Of a stretch of DNA of 64,000 nt, positions 45,766 through 56,499 are shown in pieces (positions within the stretch are counted from its first letter, which is position 1; each line of letters begins with the position of its first letter). This stretch comes from Paralithodes platypus. Lineage: Eukaryota > Arthropoda > Malacostraca > Decapoda > Lithodidae. The translations under genes and the position numbers were made by a program. A model generated the notes under the pieces. It saw only the letters and a program-made list of their open reading frames with translations. It had not been told where the DNA came from and did no database searches. The stretch is taken from contig CM064495.1 of the NCBI GenBank assembly GCA_032716605.1, forward strand, positions 47,262,896 through 47,326,895, given 5' to 3'.

Positions 45766-46005
45766 TTTTTTTTATGGGGGTGGCCGACTCTAGACAGAGC
45801 CCGAAGAGGGACATCACAACACATCAGAAAAACAATGTACAGTATGTATGTATATACTGTACTCTGGTACTTACCCCAGTGTTTTTTTTGTCTTTTTTCT
45901 TTTTTTTTGTGTGTTTTTTTTTTATGGGGGTGGCCGACTCGAGACAGAGCCTGAATAGGGACATCACAACACATCAGACAAAAAAACACACAAAATCACA
46001 CACAT
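45310..46005 (+). repeat. Four R5-type fragments with poly(T) and (TA)n
   Basis: GGGGGTGGCCGACTC followed by AGACAGAGCC occurs at about 45341, 45405, 45777 and 45927, each just after a T-run. The last two are followed by GACATCACAACACATCAGA. (TA)n lies at 45688-45748. A fifth fragment lies at 55548-55620. Confidence 0.6.
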
Positions 46006-46016
46006 TCTAGGTCGTC

Positions 46017-46504
46017 AAGGAGAAATACCCAGAGAACCAGACCCATTTGGGGTCCCCAGCAAAAGATTCCCAGGTCCCAGATCCCCTAGAGAGGCGCCGA
46101 TTTCCGCAGGCAGACTTGCAGCGAAGCTGTATCACCACAAGCCCGCCCCATCTTGCTTCCAGGCGCACTACCACTACCACCGGCTCCCCGGGCCAGGTGC
46201 CTGACGGACTATTATCTAGTCTAACTGGCGCATGAGCCTCTCTCCCAAACGACCGCGTTTACACTCATCTATTCACTAGCATTCTCCATTCATTCCTATT
46301 TATTACCACTTCTCTTGCCTGATCTATAGTCATTCCTCTATCGCCCAACGCTTGTCTTACATAGTCTCTCCATCTCAATGGGGGTCTTCCTGCCCCTCTA
46401 TCTCCCCTTGTATCTGACTCGCATATTCTCTTTGTAAGCCTTTCATCTTCCATTCGTTCAACATGACCATACCAGCTCAGCACGTCCTTCTTTAAGTTTG
46501 ACAT
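46017..46504 (-). mobile_element. LINE 3' end related to the intronic LINE at 30.6 kb
   Basis: Minus strand encodes LSWYGHVERMEDERLTKRIC, GAGRPPLRWRDYVRQALGDR and EVVINRNEWRMLVNR, a typical C-terminal 'GHVxRM...GRP..RW' LINE domain. The 3' UTR shares AGATAATAGTCCGTCAGGCA and CGCGGTCGTTTGGGAGAGAG with 31070-31120. Confidence 0.75.
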
Positions 46505-46547
46505 CTAATTTAAGAAAAATAAAAACCATTGAATGTAGGCTGTAGGG

Positions 46548-47325
46548 AGTAAATATGAGCAGTGACGCCACTTTTTCCCAGCATATTACCAAAGCCACAA
46601 CAACAGCAAAACAAATAGCAGGCTGGATCCTGAGAACCTTCCACACAAGAAATGAGAGGTGTATGTTGACACTGTGGCAGTCACTGGTCCTACCATGACT
46701 GGAGTACTGCTCTCAGCTCAGTTCTCAGACCAGCTGGTCTCCCCAAAAAGTAGGAGAAATAACAGAAATTGAAGCCACCCAGAGGACATTCACCAGTAAA
46801 ATCCATGGGTTTCAACACTTTAACTACTGGGAGAGACTCAAGGAGCTGCAGCTGTACTCACTTCAAAGACGTAGGGAGAGATACATCATCATCTACGTCT
46901 GGAAGATTTTGGAAAAAAAGGTACCAAATCCAAACATCCAAGAGACTCAACACCAAAGGCGAGGGAGGCTGTGCTATGTGAGGACTACGCCGGGATCAAC
47001 ACAAAAAATCAAATCCCTGATCCATCACAGCTTTACATACAATGGAACCAGACTGTTCAACTGTATACCAGCCCCTCTCAGGAACATGACCGGGGTGTCT
47101 CCAGACACCTTCAAGAAACACTTGGACATGTGGCTGGCCAAAATACCGGACGGACCGGCCACCAACACCAGGATACCCCAGCACCAACTCCAACCGACTT
47201 CTGGAATGGAGGGTGGAAGAAAGGGAGCTGCCTGGTCGCAGTGGAGCCCCAGCTCAACTGTGTCAGTAACGGACGGAATTCAACTAAGTGTAACTAAGTG
47301 TAAGTGTAGGCTAAACTAGGAAATA
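46548..47325 (+). mobile_element. CR1-like LINE copy B (3' third of the family of copy A)
   Basis: Nearly identical to 52988-53735. It begins at GGAGTAAATATGAGCAGTGA (thumb region) and contains a TGA in place of a codon near 46697 and a 16-bp local duplication near 46717-46741. It keeps the intact A-run, so the C-terminus reads EKKVPNPN ... VRTTPGSTQKIKSLIHHSF in frame (46909-47319). It ends with ACTAAGTGTA repeats. Confidence 0.8.
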
Positions 47326-47439
47326 TCAAGTAAACTTAAATCTTCAGGGAGCTGCCGTTGCTAAGGCGTTCTGCCCCTTGGAGACGACATCCGACATCCG
47401 GAGTCGGAGACAAAGCGACCGCCAACGTTTGTAATTGTC

Positions 47440-48265
47440 AGATGGGCGAGTGAGCAAAGTAAATGGAACAGAGAGTGCAAAAAAAGATTGGGGAGGATAA
47501 ATATAAAACAGGACCGGGTGGGGGGGGAATTTAGAAAAAGAAATGAGAGAGGGGAGTGGGTCATACTAGAGAATGGGAGGGGATGTGTCAGAGAGATAGA
47601 GAAGGGGATAAAGGAGGAGGGGAGAAGAAAATGGAGGGAGGGGGTAGAAAATAAAGCCACGCTGGCATATTATAGAGAGAAGGAAAAACCAGCTAGAGAA
47701 CTGTACTATGATGGGGGATGGGGATCGAAGCTCCTATTTAAAGCAAGAACAGGATCGCTAGTAACAAATGAGAGAACAAGGAGATGGAATGGAGTGGGAC
47801 CGCACTGCAGTCAATGTGAAATGGGAGGGGATCCAATAGTGGAGGATGTAGAACACATAGTAACCGAGTGTACAAGATATAATGAGGAGAGAGAGGAGTT
47901 GGAGAGGTACATGAGGAATAGAGTTGGGGAGAGGGGGTGGGAGGAGATTAAGCAGAGGGAAGATAGAGGGGTGGGGGCGCTGTTGGGGTTAACACAGGAG
48001 ATGGAAACACAAGACATGGAGATGATGAAGAGGATATTGGAGAAAATGTGGAGGAAGAGAAATGAGTGAGGGGGGGGGGGGGAAGTGAGGGGGGGTTTAT
48101 ACAAACAAAACAAAAACTGTCTCTTAAACTATCCTTCTACTCTAAACTTTCCCTCCTACTAACGTTTCTGAGCCAGTACCGATACAAAGGTCAGCCCTGC
48201 GGATCTGCACGGTCTGCGGGCGGGTTCAAAAGAAGAAGAAGAAGAAGGCCTCGGAGGAAATTGGT
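47440..48265 (+). mobile_element. LINE C-terminal domain with CCHC zinc-binding motif and (GAA)n tail
   Basis: Frame 47488-48069 ends a non-LTR ORF2. KARTGSLVTNERTRRWNG leads to PHCSQC, then EHIVTEC: a C-x2-C-x12-H-x4-C arrangement as in the C-terminal zinc knuckle of R1/jockey-type LINEs. TRYNEEREELE follows. The 3' UTR is rich in G near the stop, then T-rich, and ends in AAGAAGAAGAAGAAG at 48231-48248. The RT core is missing. Confidence 0.7.
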
Positions 48266-48301
48266 ATAAATCACCATTCATACGAAATAGAACAGGTAAA
48301 T

Positions 48302-48489
48302 CCCCCCTGATACTACTCTCCTTGACGCGGTTGGGGGGCTTCAGTGACTAATTTTGAGTAGTTTTTCATTCCTCATTGTATGATTTTCCCCTTCTATTCT
48401 TATTCTGTCCCATCTAAACGCCTGTGCAGTAATCTGGAGACAACCCTCCAAGCAAACTGCACATTTAAACAATAAGAAGAAGAAGAAGA
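48302..48489 (+). mobile_element. Short retroposon with 13-bp target duplication and (AAG)n tail
   Basis: AGAACAGGTAAAT occurs at 48289-48301 and again at 48490-48502. The 188 bp between ends in AATAAGAAGAAGAAGAAG. Its start (CTCCTTGACGCGGTTGGGGG at 48319) matches 44221-44245 (CTCCTTGACGCAGTTGGGGG). It is therefore a LINE 3' end or SINE mobilised by a LINE. A complete insertion with clear borders. Confidence 0.75.
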
Positions 48490-48827
48490 AGAACAGGTAA
48501 ATATGGTGTTCCTAGGTTGCTACGTATATTCCTCCTTCCTTACAGAACGTAGGAGGCACCCCAATTTCGACACATTGTCCAGAATCCCGCATGTCCCATG
48601 TGCCTCCAACTCGATTTGGGAAGCCTAGCCTATGAAAATAATGTCGGTACTTAGGCCTATTACCGAAACTACCACTATTTGTTTCTCAATATTTGATGGC
48701 TGATATAAAATAAGGATGTAGCAAAGATTAAAATTTGTTTCAACCACCGGAAATGCATTTTATTTGCACTAGGCCTATTTAAAGCACTGTAAAAAAACAC
48801 CCTATAGCCTAGCCTAGGCCTAATTCT

Positions 48828-49426
48828 GGTCAATATTTACGAGTCACACCACAGCTGGAATCTCATTTCTAAGGGTAGTTTTGGGTTCCTATCATTCTAT
48901 GTTTCATTGCTATATACTTTTTATCCACCGGATTATTATTATTATTATTTTTTATTTTTTATTTTTTTTTTTTTTTGTTAGCATTATCCTAACCGGTCAA
49001 TATTTACGAGTCACACCACAGCTGGGATCTCATTTTTAACGGTAGTTTTGGGTTCCTATCATTCTATGCTTCATTGCTATATACTTTTTATCCACCGGAA
49101 AAAAAAAAATTTCTTGGGGTTTTTTTTTTTTTTAGGATTAACCTAACCAAAAAACCTAACCTAACCTAACCTAACCTAACCTAACCTAACCTAACCTAAC
49201 CTAATAGCCCCCAAATACATTTAGGTTAGGTTAGGTTAGGTTAGGTTTTTAGGTTAGGTTAATGCTAACAAAAATAAAAAAATAAACAAATAAATAAAAA
49301 AACCCAAGAAAAAATATATTTTCCGGTGGATAAAAAGTATATAGCAATGAAGCATAGAATGATAGGAACCCAAAACTACCCTTAGAAATGAGATTCCAGC
49401 TGTGGTGTGACTCGTAAATATTGACC
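48828..49426. mobile_element. Foldback DNA transposon with central TTAGG arrays and 8-bp target duplication
   Basis: CTAATTCT at 48820-48827 is repeated at 49427-49434, a perfect 8-bp target duplication. The ends are long inverted repeats: GGTCAATATTTACGAGTCAC... through TTTTTATCCACCGG (48828-48920) against the reverse complement at 49322-49426. A second direct copy of the left arm lies at 48997-49098. The centre holds ten CCTAA units (49155-49204), a 16-bp spacer, then TTAGG units (49221-49260, broken by TTTTT). An 8-bp duplication fits hAT, P or Merlin-type transposases. No coding sequence, so non-autonomous. Confidence 0.8.
49155..49260. repeat. Inverted telomere-type arrays (CCTAA)10 and (TTAGG)n
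   Basis: TTAGG is the canonical arthropod telomere repeat. Orientation is CCTAA first, then TTAGG. That is the reverse of what head-to-head fusion of two chromosome ends would leave. Confidence 0.9.
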
Positions 49427-49720
49427 CTAATTCTCCCTATTGATGGTGGTAAAATTCGTATTTAGCCCCTTACTGGCAAAATAGCCTAGATACTGATTTC
49501 AATAAGTGAAGCTGGTGGGCAAGACCCCTTTCATCCCATCCTGTATCCCAAGGCAATTTTTTTTTTTTTTTTTTTTTATCCTAGGCCTAGGCTATCCTAG
49601 TCTGTAAATTACGTTTTAGGCTACTCTGAAAATTACGTTTTAAGATCGTTGCATAGCCTAGGCCTAATGGGGAAAAAAAAAATCAGGGATTGAAACTAAT
49701 TTAAACTAGGTTAGCCTACA

Positions 49721-49753
<33 letters not shown>

Positions 49754-50280
49754 GTTCTTAAAGCTAGCGCATGCTAAGCTAGCTAAGGATAGCTCAATAA
49801 GGCCGATTAGGCGTATTTCCATTGGGGTCCTGTACTACTATCCCATCCCTTTGCTCATGAGGGATGGTAACGACTCAGTGCTTGTGAAAAATCGGTAAAA
49901 TTCTAGTTTCACGTACACAGCGACAAAAGGGAGGCGCCGTTGTAAAGGCATAGCTTCCTGACCAACTATGAAGATCAGGGAAATTGTTGGGTAAAAGAAG
50001 TAATATAATGATAATAAACTACATTAACGACATTAGCCTAACCTAACAACCTTACCTAACCTAACCTAGTATTATGTAATAGCTATGGTGCCGCATATCA
50101 TCATATGGGGAGAAAATGTTATTTTTTTTTACAGTAGGTATAATTCCTTATAATGCATTTCCGCCGCTTTGGACATATATAGGAATTAAGTATGGTATAT
50201 GACAACTCTAAAGTAGCCATAGAAATTTATGAGTATGCTGTGAAAGCGAAACTAGAATTAAACCGAAAAATCTTTAATGC

Positions 50281-50353
50281 GCCGAGCGTGGGCGCGAACC
50301 CGGGCCTTCTGGGTGGAAGTCCGAGACGCTAGTCACTACACCAAGCGAGCCGC
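50281..50353 (-). tRNA. tRNA-Gly-like sequence (pseudogene or SINE head)
   Basis: Minus strand: CGCTTGGTGTAGTGACTAGC (A box region), loop CTTCCAC with TCC at the anticodon, B box GGGTTCGCGCC and acceptor-like GCGGCTC/GCTCGGC ends. The anticodon stem has mismatches, so it is probably not functional. Confidence 0.4.
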
Positions 50354-50483
50354 TACTGTAGGCCTAATGATAAAAACTACCGATAATATTCAAGCATTTC
50401 AAGGACACTACATTCGCCGGTTCAATGTTATTTTAATACCACAAATTTTGTTGATATATTTGAAGATAAATATTGAATCTATA

Positions 50484-50723
50484 TGCTCTAAAGATCATAA
50501 GAAAATTTGTTTTAACCCTCGGCAAAACCTAATAAAAAAGTATGGTAGCCTACTAGGCCTAAACATTTATTTTTCGTAACAAGGTTGTCAATACGGTACT
50601 TTCAGTCATCGATAGCTCTAAAGATCATATGAAAATGTGTTAAACCCTCGGAAAAACCTAATATAAAAGTATGGTACTAAAATTTAATTTTCGTAACAAG
50701 GTTGTCAATACGGTACTTTCCCG
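50484..50723. repeat. About 120-bp direct duplication
   Basis: GCTCTAAAGATCATA(A/T)GAAAA ... CGTAACAAGGTTGTCAATAC occurs at 50484-50605 and 50612-50723. Confidence 0.8.
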
Positions 50724-50859
50724 TTATCAATGTACAATCAAGCTGAAGATTTCAGAGTGAACACCATAGACTTCATCGACTTTTTTTTTCACCTTCGTAT
50801 AATCGACAGCCAATTTTTTTTATTTTTTATTAAGGGATTAGTACTCAACCAGTGGGGGT

Positions 50860-51345
50860 GTGGGGGCGGCAGCCCCCACTCATAATACTAGGTTAGGTTA
50901 GGTAAGGTTGTTAGGTTAGGCTAATGTCTTTTCAAATCACTATCGAGGGGCTGTCTCAACATCGATCGATAGGCCTAATGGGGAAAATAGGTTTTCCCGA
51001 GATTTCTAATTAATTACAAACACTATATATTGATGCAAATGACCAATTTTGTTTATAAAAAAACACTCGGAAAATTTGTGGTATTAAAATAAAAAAAATC
51101 CCATTCGCCTTATTAGAAACAATTTATTAGGGAAAATAGGCACTAACAGATTCGCCATATTTTTCTCCATATAGGCTAGTCCGCATGGAGGATTTTCGTT
51201 ATTGACAAATTGAAAAAATACTCTTTTCACAGAAAAATACACCCAAAATCTGTCAAAGATGTCTAATAGCGGGGGTGTGGGGGCGGCAGCCCCCACCCAT
51301 AATACTAGGATAGGTTAGGTAAGGTTGTTACGTTAGGCTAATGTC
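50860..51345. repeat. Duplicated GC hairpin plus TTAGG-like block
   Basis: GTGTGGGGGCGGCAGCCCCCA followed by ATAATACTAGG and a degenerate TTAGG run occurs at 50869-50930 and 51275-51345. The same TTAGG-like block is inverted at 50036-50075. Confidence 0.75.
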
Positions 51346-51411
51346 CTTTCAAAGGGGTATAGGCTAGTAAACACTAGGATAGCTTATACCCGGTCAGAGG
51401 TAAGAAGAAGA

Positions 51412-53735
51412 AAAGTCCTGATGTAGTCAACTCGAATGCTACCAAACTACCTAGCCTAAAACCAAAAAGAATAACCACGGGAAAAATGTTGGTAGTTTCG
51501 GTAATATTTTTCGGTTTAGGCCTAGGCCACTTGCCACTAGACCACTTGCAAAACCTACGGGCGAACTTGAGAGTGACCCAACCGAAATGGCCAAGATACT
51601 CAAACAGCAGTACGAAAGTGTCTTCAGCCCGCCAAATGAAGACAAGAAAATTGATAATGCAACGACCTTCTTTGACAACGCTCCAGGGACACCACATCAA
51701 CTCTCCGGTAACAGTATCAACAGAGGACATAATAGCAGCCATCGACAAGATTGGACCAAACTCTGCGGCAGGACCAGACGGCTTTCATGCCCAATATGCT
51801 ATAGGGGTGCAATGCCTGGTGAGTTATCTGCTCAACAGGTGGCGTTGTGTGTGTGTGTATGTGTGAGAGTCCGAGTGTAGGGGGTGAGACAGTGAAGCAC
51901 GGGAACGAGGTGGCTTCAGAGATGGGGTCGTTTCGGGCCATGAGTGAGCACCGTGCCTCATGTGAAGGCAAGATGGCAGGTGCTCGTTGTACTCTACGTG
52001 CTTCACATGTCTCACTCCCTAGACTGGAACTAGACCTCACGGGCTTCACTGTTCATTGTAAAGCGGTGAATGTTAAGGCTCTCAGCCTATGCCCGAGAGG
52101 AAGTAAGTTGGGATATAGAAAAAAAAAAAAAAAAAAAACTGCTAAAAAAATGCAAACATCAGCTAGCCTTGCCTCTAAAACTGCTGTGGAGCAAGTCCCT
52201 CCAAACTGGATATGTACCACAATCCCTAAAAGAAGGTACTGTCACACCAATATACAAAGGGGGTAGTAAAGGCATAGCCAAAAATTACAGACCAGTGGTG
52301 CTGACGTCACATCTTATTAAAATCATAGAAAGAACAATACGAGCTAAGATGGTCAGCTACCTGGAAGATAACGAGGCATTCAACGAGGGGCAACATGGCT
52401 TTAGACAAGGACGCTCCTGCCTTTCACAACTACTATCACACTACGACAAAATCCTACAGGATATTCAAGACGGAGAAAATGTAGACGTCATATATCTAGA
52501 TTTCGCCAAAGCTTTTGACAAGGTGGACCATGGGATCCTTCTACATAAACTCAAATCACTGGGAATAGGGGGAGACCTTGGAAGATGGCTCCACAGCTTC
52601 ATCACCAACAGAAAACAAAGAGTCACGGTTCAAGGAAGCCTATCAGAAGCAGGTGGGGTCATCAGCGGAGTACCACAAGGATCAGTACTGGGACCTCTCC
52701 TATTCCTCATCATGATAGGAGACATCGACAGGGACCTGGAACACTCAACAGCCTCATCGTTTGCAGACGACACCAGACTCATAAAGAAAATCACCTCACA
52801 ACATGATGCACAGCTACTACAACAAGACTTGGACAAAATCCTGAAGTGGGCAGAAGAAAACAACATGGCCCTAAACGGAGACAAGTTCGAGCTTCTAAGG
52901 TACGGGAACAAGAGAGCACTACAAAACGACACCAACTACAAAAGTGGACAGCAAGAAATTACCACCAAGGACACAGTGAAGGACTTGGGAGTAAATATGA
53001 GCAGTGACGCCACTTTTTCCCAGCACATTACCAAAGCCACAACAACAGCAAAACAAATAGCAGGCTGGATCCTGAGAACCTTCCACACAAGAAATGAGAG
53101 GTGTATGTTAACACTGTGGAAGTCACTGGTCCTACCACGACTGGAGTACTGCTCTCAGCTCTGGTCTCCCCAAAAAGTAGGAGAAATAACAGAAATTGAA
53201 GCCACCCAGAGGACATTCACCAGTAAAATCCATGGGTTTCAACACCTACTGGGAGAGACTCAAGGAGCTGCAGCTGTACTCACTTCAAAGACGTAGGGAG
53301 AGATACATCATCATCTACGTCTGGAAGATTTTGGAAAAAAGGTACCAAATCCAAACATCCAAGAGACTCAACACCAAAGGCGAGGGAGGCTGTGCTATGT
53401 GAGGACTACGCCGGGATCAACACAAAAAATTAAATCCCTGATCCATCACAGCTTTACATACAATGGAACCAGACTGTTCAACTGTATACCAGCCCCTCTC
53501 AGGAACATGACCGGGGTGTCTCCAGACACCTTCAAGAAACACTTGGACATGTGGCTGGCCAAAATACCGGACCGGCCACCAACACCAGGATACCCCAGCA
53601 CCAACTCCAACCGACTTCTGGAATGGAGAGTGGAAGAAAGGGAGCTGCCTGGTCGCAGTGGAGCCCCAGCTCAACTGTGTCAGTAACGGACGGAATACAA
53701 CAAAGTGTAACAAAGTGTAACAAAGTGTAAAGTGT
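51412..53735 (+). mobile_element. CR1-like LINE copy A (interrupted, frameshifted)
   Basis: 51560-51786 encodes the pre-RT region in two frames (MAKILKQQYESVFSPP; EDIIAAIDKIGPNSAAGPDGF). After an inserted block, 52140-53296 is a long open frame. It has LQTGYVPQSLKEGTVTPIYK, NYRPVVLTS, YLDFAKAFDKVDH (catalytic motif A), SGVPQGSVLGPLLF (motif B) and SFADDTRL (FADD, nucleotides near 52760). The thumb follows (SQLWSPQKVGEITEIEA). A 5-nt deletion near 53250 and one lost A in the A-run near 53334 break the C-terminus, which continues out of frame as VRTTPGSTQKIKSLIHHSF and LFNCIPAPLRNM. The 3' end is a short tandem repeat (AACAAAGTGT)n at 53698-53735. Endonuclease domain not seen (5' truncated). 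Confidence 0.85.
51787..52139 (+). mobile_element. Insertion with poly(A) tail inside LINE copy A
   Basis: A block unrelated to the RT separates 'SAAGPDGF' from 'LLKKCK' of the host LINE. It ends in a run of 20 A (52119-52138), as expected of a retroposed RNA. The left border lies between 51787 and 51833. CTGCT occurs on both sides (about 51829 and 52139) as a possible 5-bp target duplication. The block contains a TG-rich patch and GC-richer sequence with no tRNA boxes recognised. Source transcript unknown. Confidence 0.5.
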
Positions 53736-53750
53736 AGGCCTACATTATTG

Positions 53751-54905
53751 TATTTGGTTACTTTCTTACAGTTTCTTACAGTAGATCCTCTGGAAAAAGG
53801 CAAACTATGCCTGTGTATCCAGCTCAGTACCGGTACTTGCACTGCTGCGGTCGTTCACGGTGTTGGTGGCGGCGGCAGCAGACGCAACATTTTTACTATT
53901 CTGTATTTTTGTGTTATAATCAAACTTCAAATCTTGTCTTCCCCATGCTTTATCAAGATTACTTTCAAACTCCCTTATTGATTCGGAATCGACTACATAC
54001 TGGGGCAGTGCGTTCCACTCATTTACCACTCTATCACAAAATGAGTTCTTTGCCTTCTCAAGCCTATTTCTTTCTTTGTAAATTTTCTTAGAGTGTCCTC
54101 TCGTTCTTGTTCCCTCCCGCATCAAGAAGATACCTTCACACACATCCTCATCGTACTTTCCTGACACTATCTTAAAAGTCTCTATCATATCCCCTCTCTT
54201 TCTCCTATATGCCAGTATCGGAAGCCCCAGTGTCCTCAACCTCTGCTCATAGCCCGCGTTCTTCAACGTTGGTACCAGCTTGCTAGCTCTCCTCTGCACT
54301 TTCTCCACTGCTTCTATATCCTTTACCATATATGGAGCCCACACCTGGTTCGCATATTCCAGGTGCGGCCTAACCAGCGCTGTATAGAGATTCCTGAAGA
54401 TTTCTTCGTCAAGTGACACAAATGTCCTCCTTATCAGCCCTACAATTCTATTGGCTTTGTTTATCTTTTCCGCTAAATGTTCTGAGAAATTTAACTTATT
54501 GTCTATCACTACTCCTATATCCTTTTCTGCAATCACTTCCTCCATCGCTTCATACATACTGTATCCTACCTTGTCTATCTTGCTGGTCCCAATCCGCATG
54601 TACTTGCATTTTTTTGGATGAAAAGGCATTAACCAATGCTCAGACCATCCCTTCATGCCCTCCACATCTCCTTGAAGCAAACCCATATCTTCCTTACTCC
54701 TCACTCTTCTATACAGCTTAGTGTCATCCGCATACAGGTATACCTCACTTCCATTAGTTATAACTTCAGGTAGGTCGTTGATAAATATAACGAACAGCAG
54801 TGGTCCCAACACAGATCCCTGAGGTACCCCACTTGTAATTTCCCTCCACCCCGAGCCTATTCCATTCACCAGTACCCTCTGTCTCCGATCCGTTACTGTA
54901 GATTA
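53751..54905 (-). mobile_element. CR1-like LINE, 5'-truncated, long intact ORF
   Basis: The minus-strand frame runs from the truncation at about 54900 (DRRQRVLVNG at its start) through SGVPQGSVLGPLLFVIFIND, LYADDTKLY (catalytic YADD), PHLEYANQVWAPY, RRASKLVP and FCDRVVNEWNALPQYVV to its stop at 53805. That is over 350 residues with no break, unusual here and suggesting a young insertion. The 3' end (plus-strand view) is CTTACAGTTTCTTACAGTAG, a short tandem repeat. It lies tail-to-tail with LINE copy A. Confidence 0.85.
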
Positions 54906-55173
54906 AGCTGATATAGGCCTAAATAAAAAGTTAAATTGCACCAATTCTTATTAGGCTAGCCTATAAAAAACGAGTAAATACGAAGGAGATCTAGGGAATT
55001 AAGAAAAAAAAAAGGCTAGGCCTAGGCTAAAGCTAAAATTGATAAATCGATCGTAATTTGTTATTAGTTCGGCTTCCGCTTTACGCCTTTAAAAGCTGTC
55101 CCAGATTAAGAGATATGACTGTAGGAATCCATAAAAGAGTGAAATTGAGAAAGTAAATGCTGAAATTATGATA

Positions 55174-55320
55174 CAGTAAACCCCGATATTTCTGACTCTT
55201 TTTACTCGGAAACCCGCACTTCTCGGAATGGCATAGGCCTCTCGAAGATGTCCCTGTATATCTCGGCAATTTCCGAGTTGGACGGGATTTGTGTCCGGTT
55301 TACAATGTTCTCTCACTCGG
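55174..55320. mobile_element. pogo/Tigger-like terminal fragment
   Basis: ACAGTAAACCCCGATATTTC, then ACTCGGAAACCCGCACTTCTC and TCGGCAATTTCCGAGT, resembling the repeated-motif layout of 37365-37758. The other end was not found. Confidence 0.4.
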
Positions 55321-56499
55321 TTTTAAGTGATTTTAGGATGAATTGAATCCTGTGCCTTATAATTATTGTGTTAATATTAATTACTATGTACTGTACTGTC
55401 CCTGAAAACATAATAAGGTTCGTACAGTATTTGTCATTGATATGGTGAATTTCACATGTTAAAAAAATAAATAAATCCTAATTTTCTCTGGTGACGCAGA
55501 CTTTCCTCTTCTAATTCGGAATTTTCCCTCTCTTAAGTCGGATATAGGCTCAAGACAGAGCCCGAATAGGGACAACACATCAGAAAACAATGAACACACA
55601 AAAACAAAACATAAATTCACACACATCCTCATAGCTCTTGTAAATTGCAGATGGAAAGCAGTGGAGGACCTGCGGCAGATGAACCATTTACAAGAGTTTT
55701 TACTGCCTGGCGGACCGTTCGTACCGGAGGTGTTCAACGACAAAAAAAAAGTAGCTTATTTTTTTTTTTTTAGACCTTTCGTGTCATTTAGGTGTCAATT
55801 TTTAAAAAGACATCACCGGTACTGAAAGGGGTACCGTGAACTGGGGTAAATTCGGATTTTTTTTGTGTTTTTGTACCATCGAGTCAAGTTTTTAGTTCTA
55901 TCGAAGATATTTAGTATTATACGTGAGGCTGGTCCACTAGTATATCAAGTCAGCAGCAAGAAAATATTAGATATCTATTATATTATACTGTACTATGAAA
56001 ATATATAATTACAGTGGAGCCCCTACAATATCTTCGCGACAGCAATCTTTGCTGTAGACACTAAATAGACTCAATTTCGTTGTAAATGAATCAATCTTCA
56101 CAAAAAAATACGAGGAAAGTATGCCGCGGTTTTATTCTTCGCAGCTAATATTTCAATCTTCACGCCGCATTTTCCTGCCTAGCTGAGGCATAAACATGCT
56201 GGCCAGCCAATCACAGTCCACCATTCGGGCACCATCTAGCAACGTCATTGCAAAGCAGTCAATCACAGGCATCCAGTAGAACGCCATTGGAAGTAAAGTG
56301 ATTAATTAGATTTTTTCTTTAGGTCCAGGAATAATTTGTAGCGAGGTCGGTCCTTTGAGATCAGTGCCTTATAAATTGTCCTTTCCTTCCACGTAAACAT
56401 TGCGCTATTGGGTGTGCAGTTGGGACTGAGTGCATTATTAGGTTAATATCCAGTATTGGATAAATAGATATCAATCGTAGTCATGTACTTAACCTTTAA

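Noticed and set aside
49155..49260. Ancient telomere-telomere fusion
   Set aside because: Fusion would give TTAGG running into CCTAA. Here the order is CCTAA then TTAGG, inside an element with its own target duplication.
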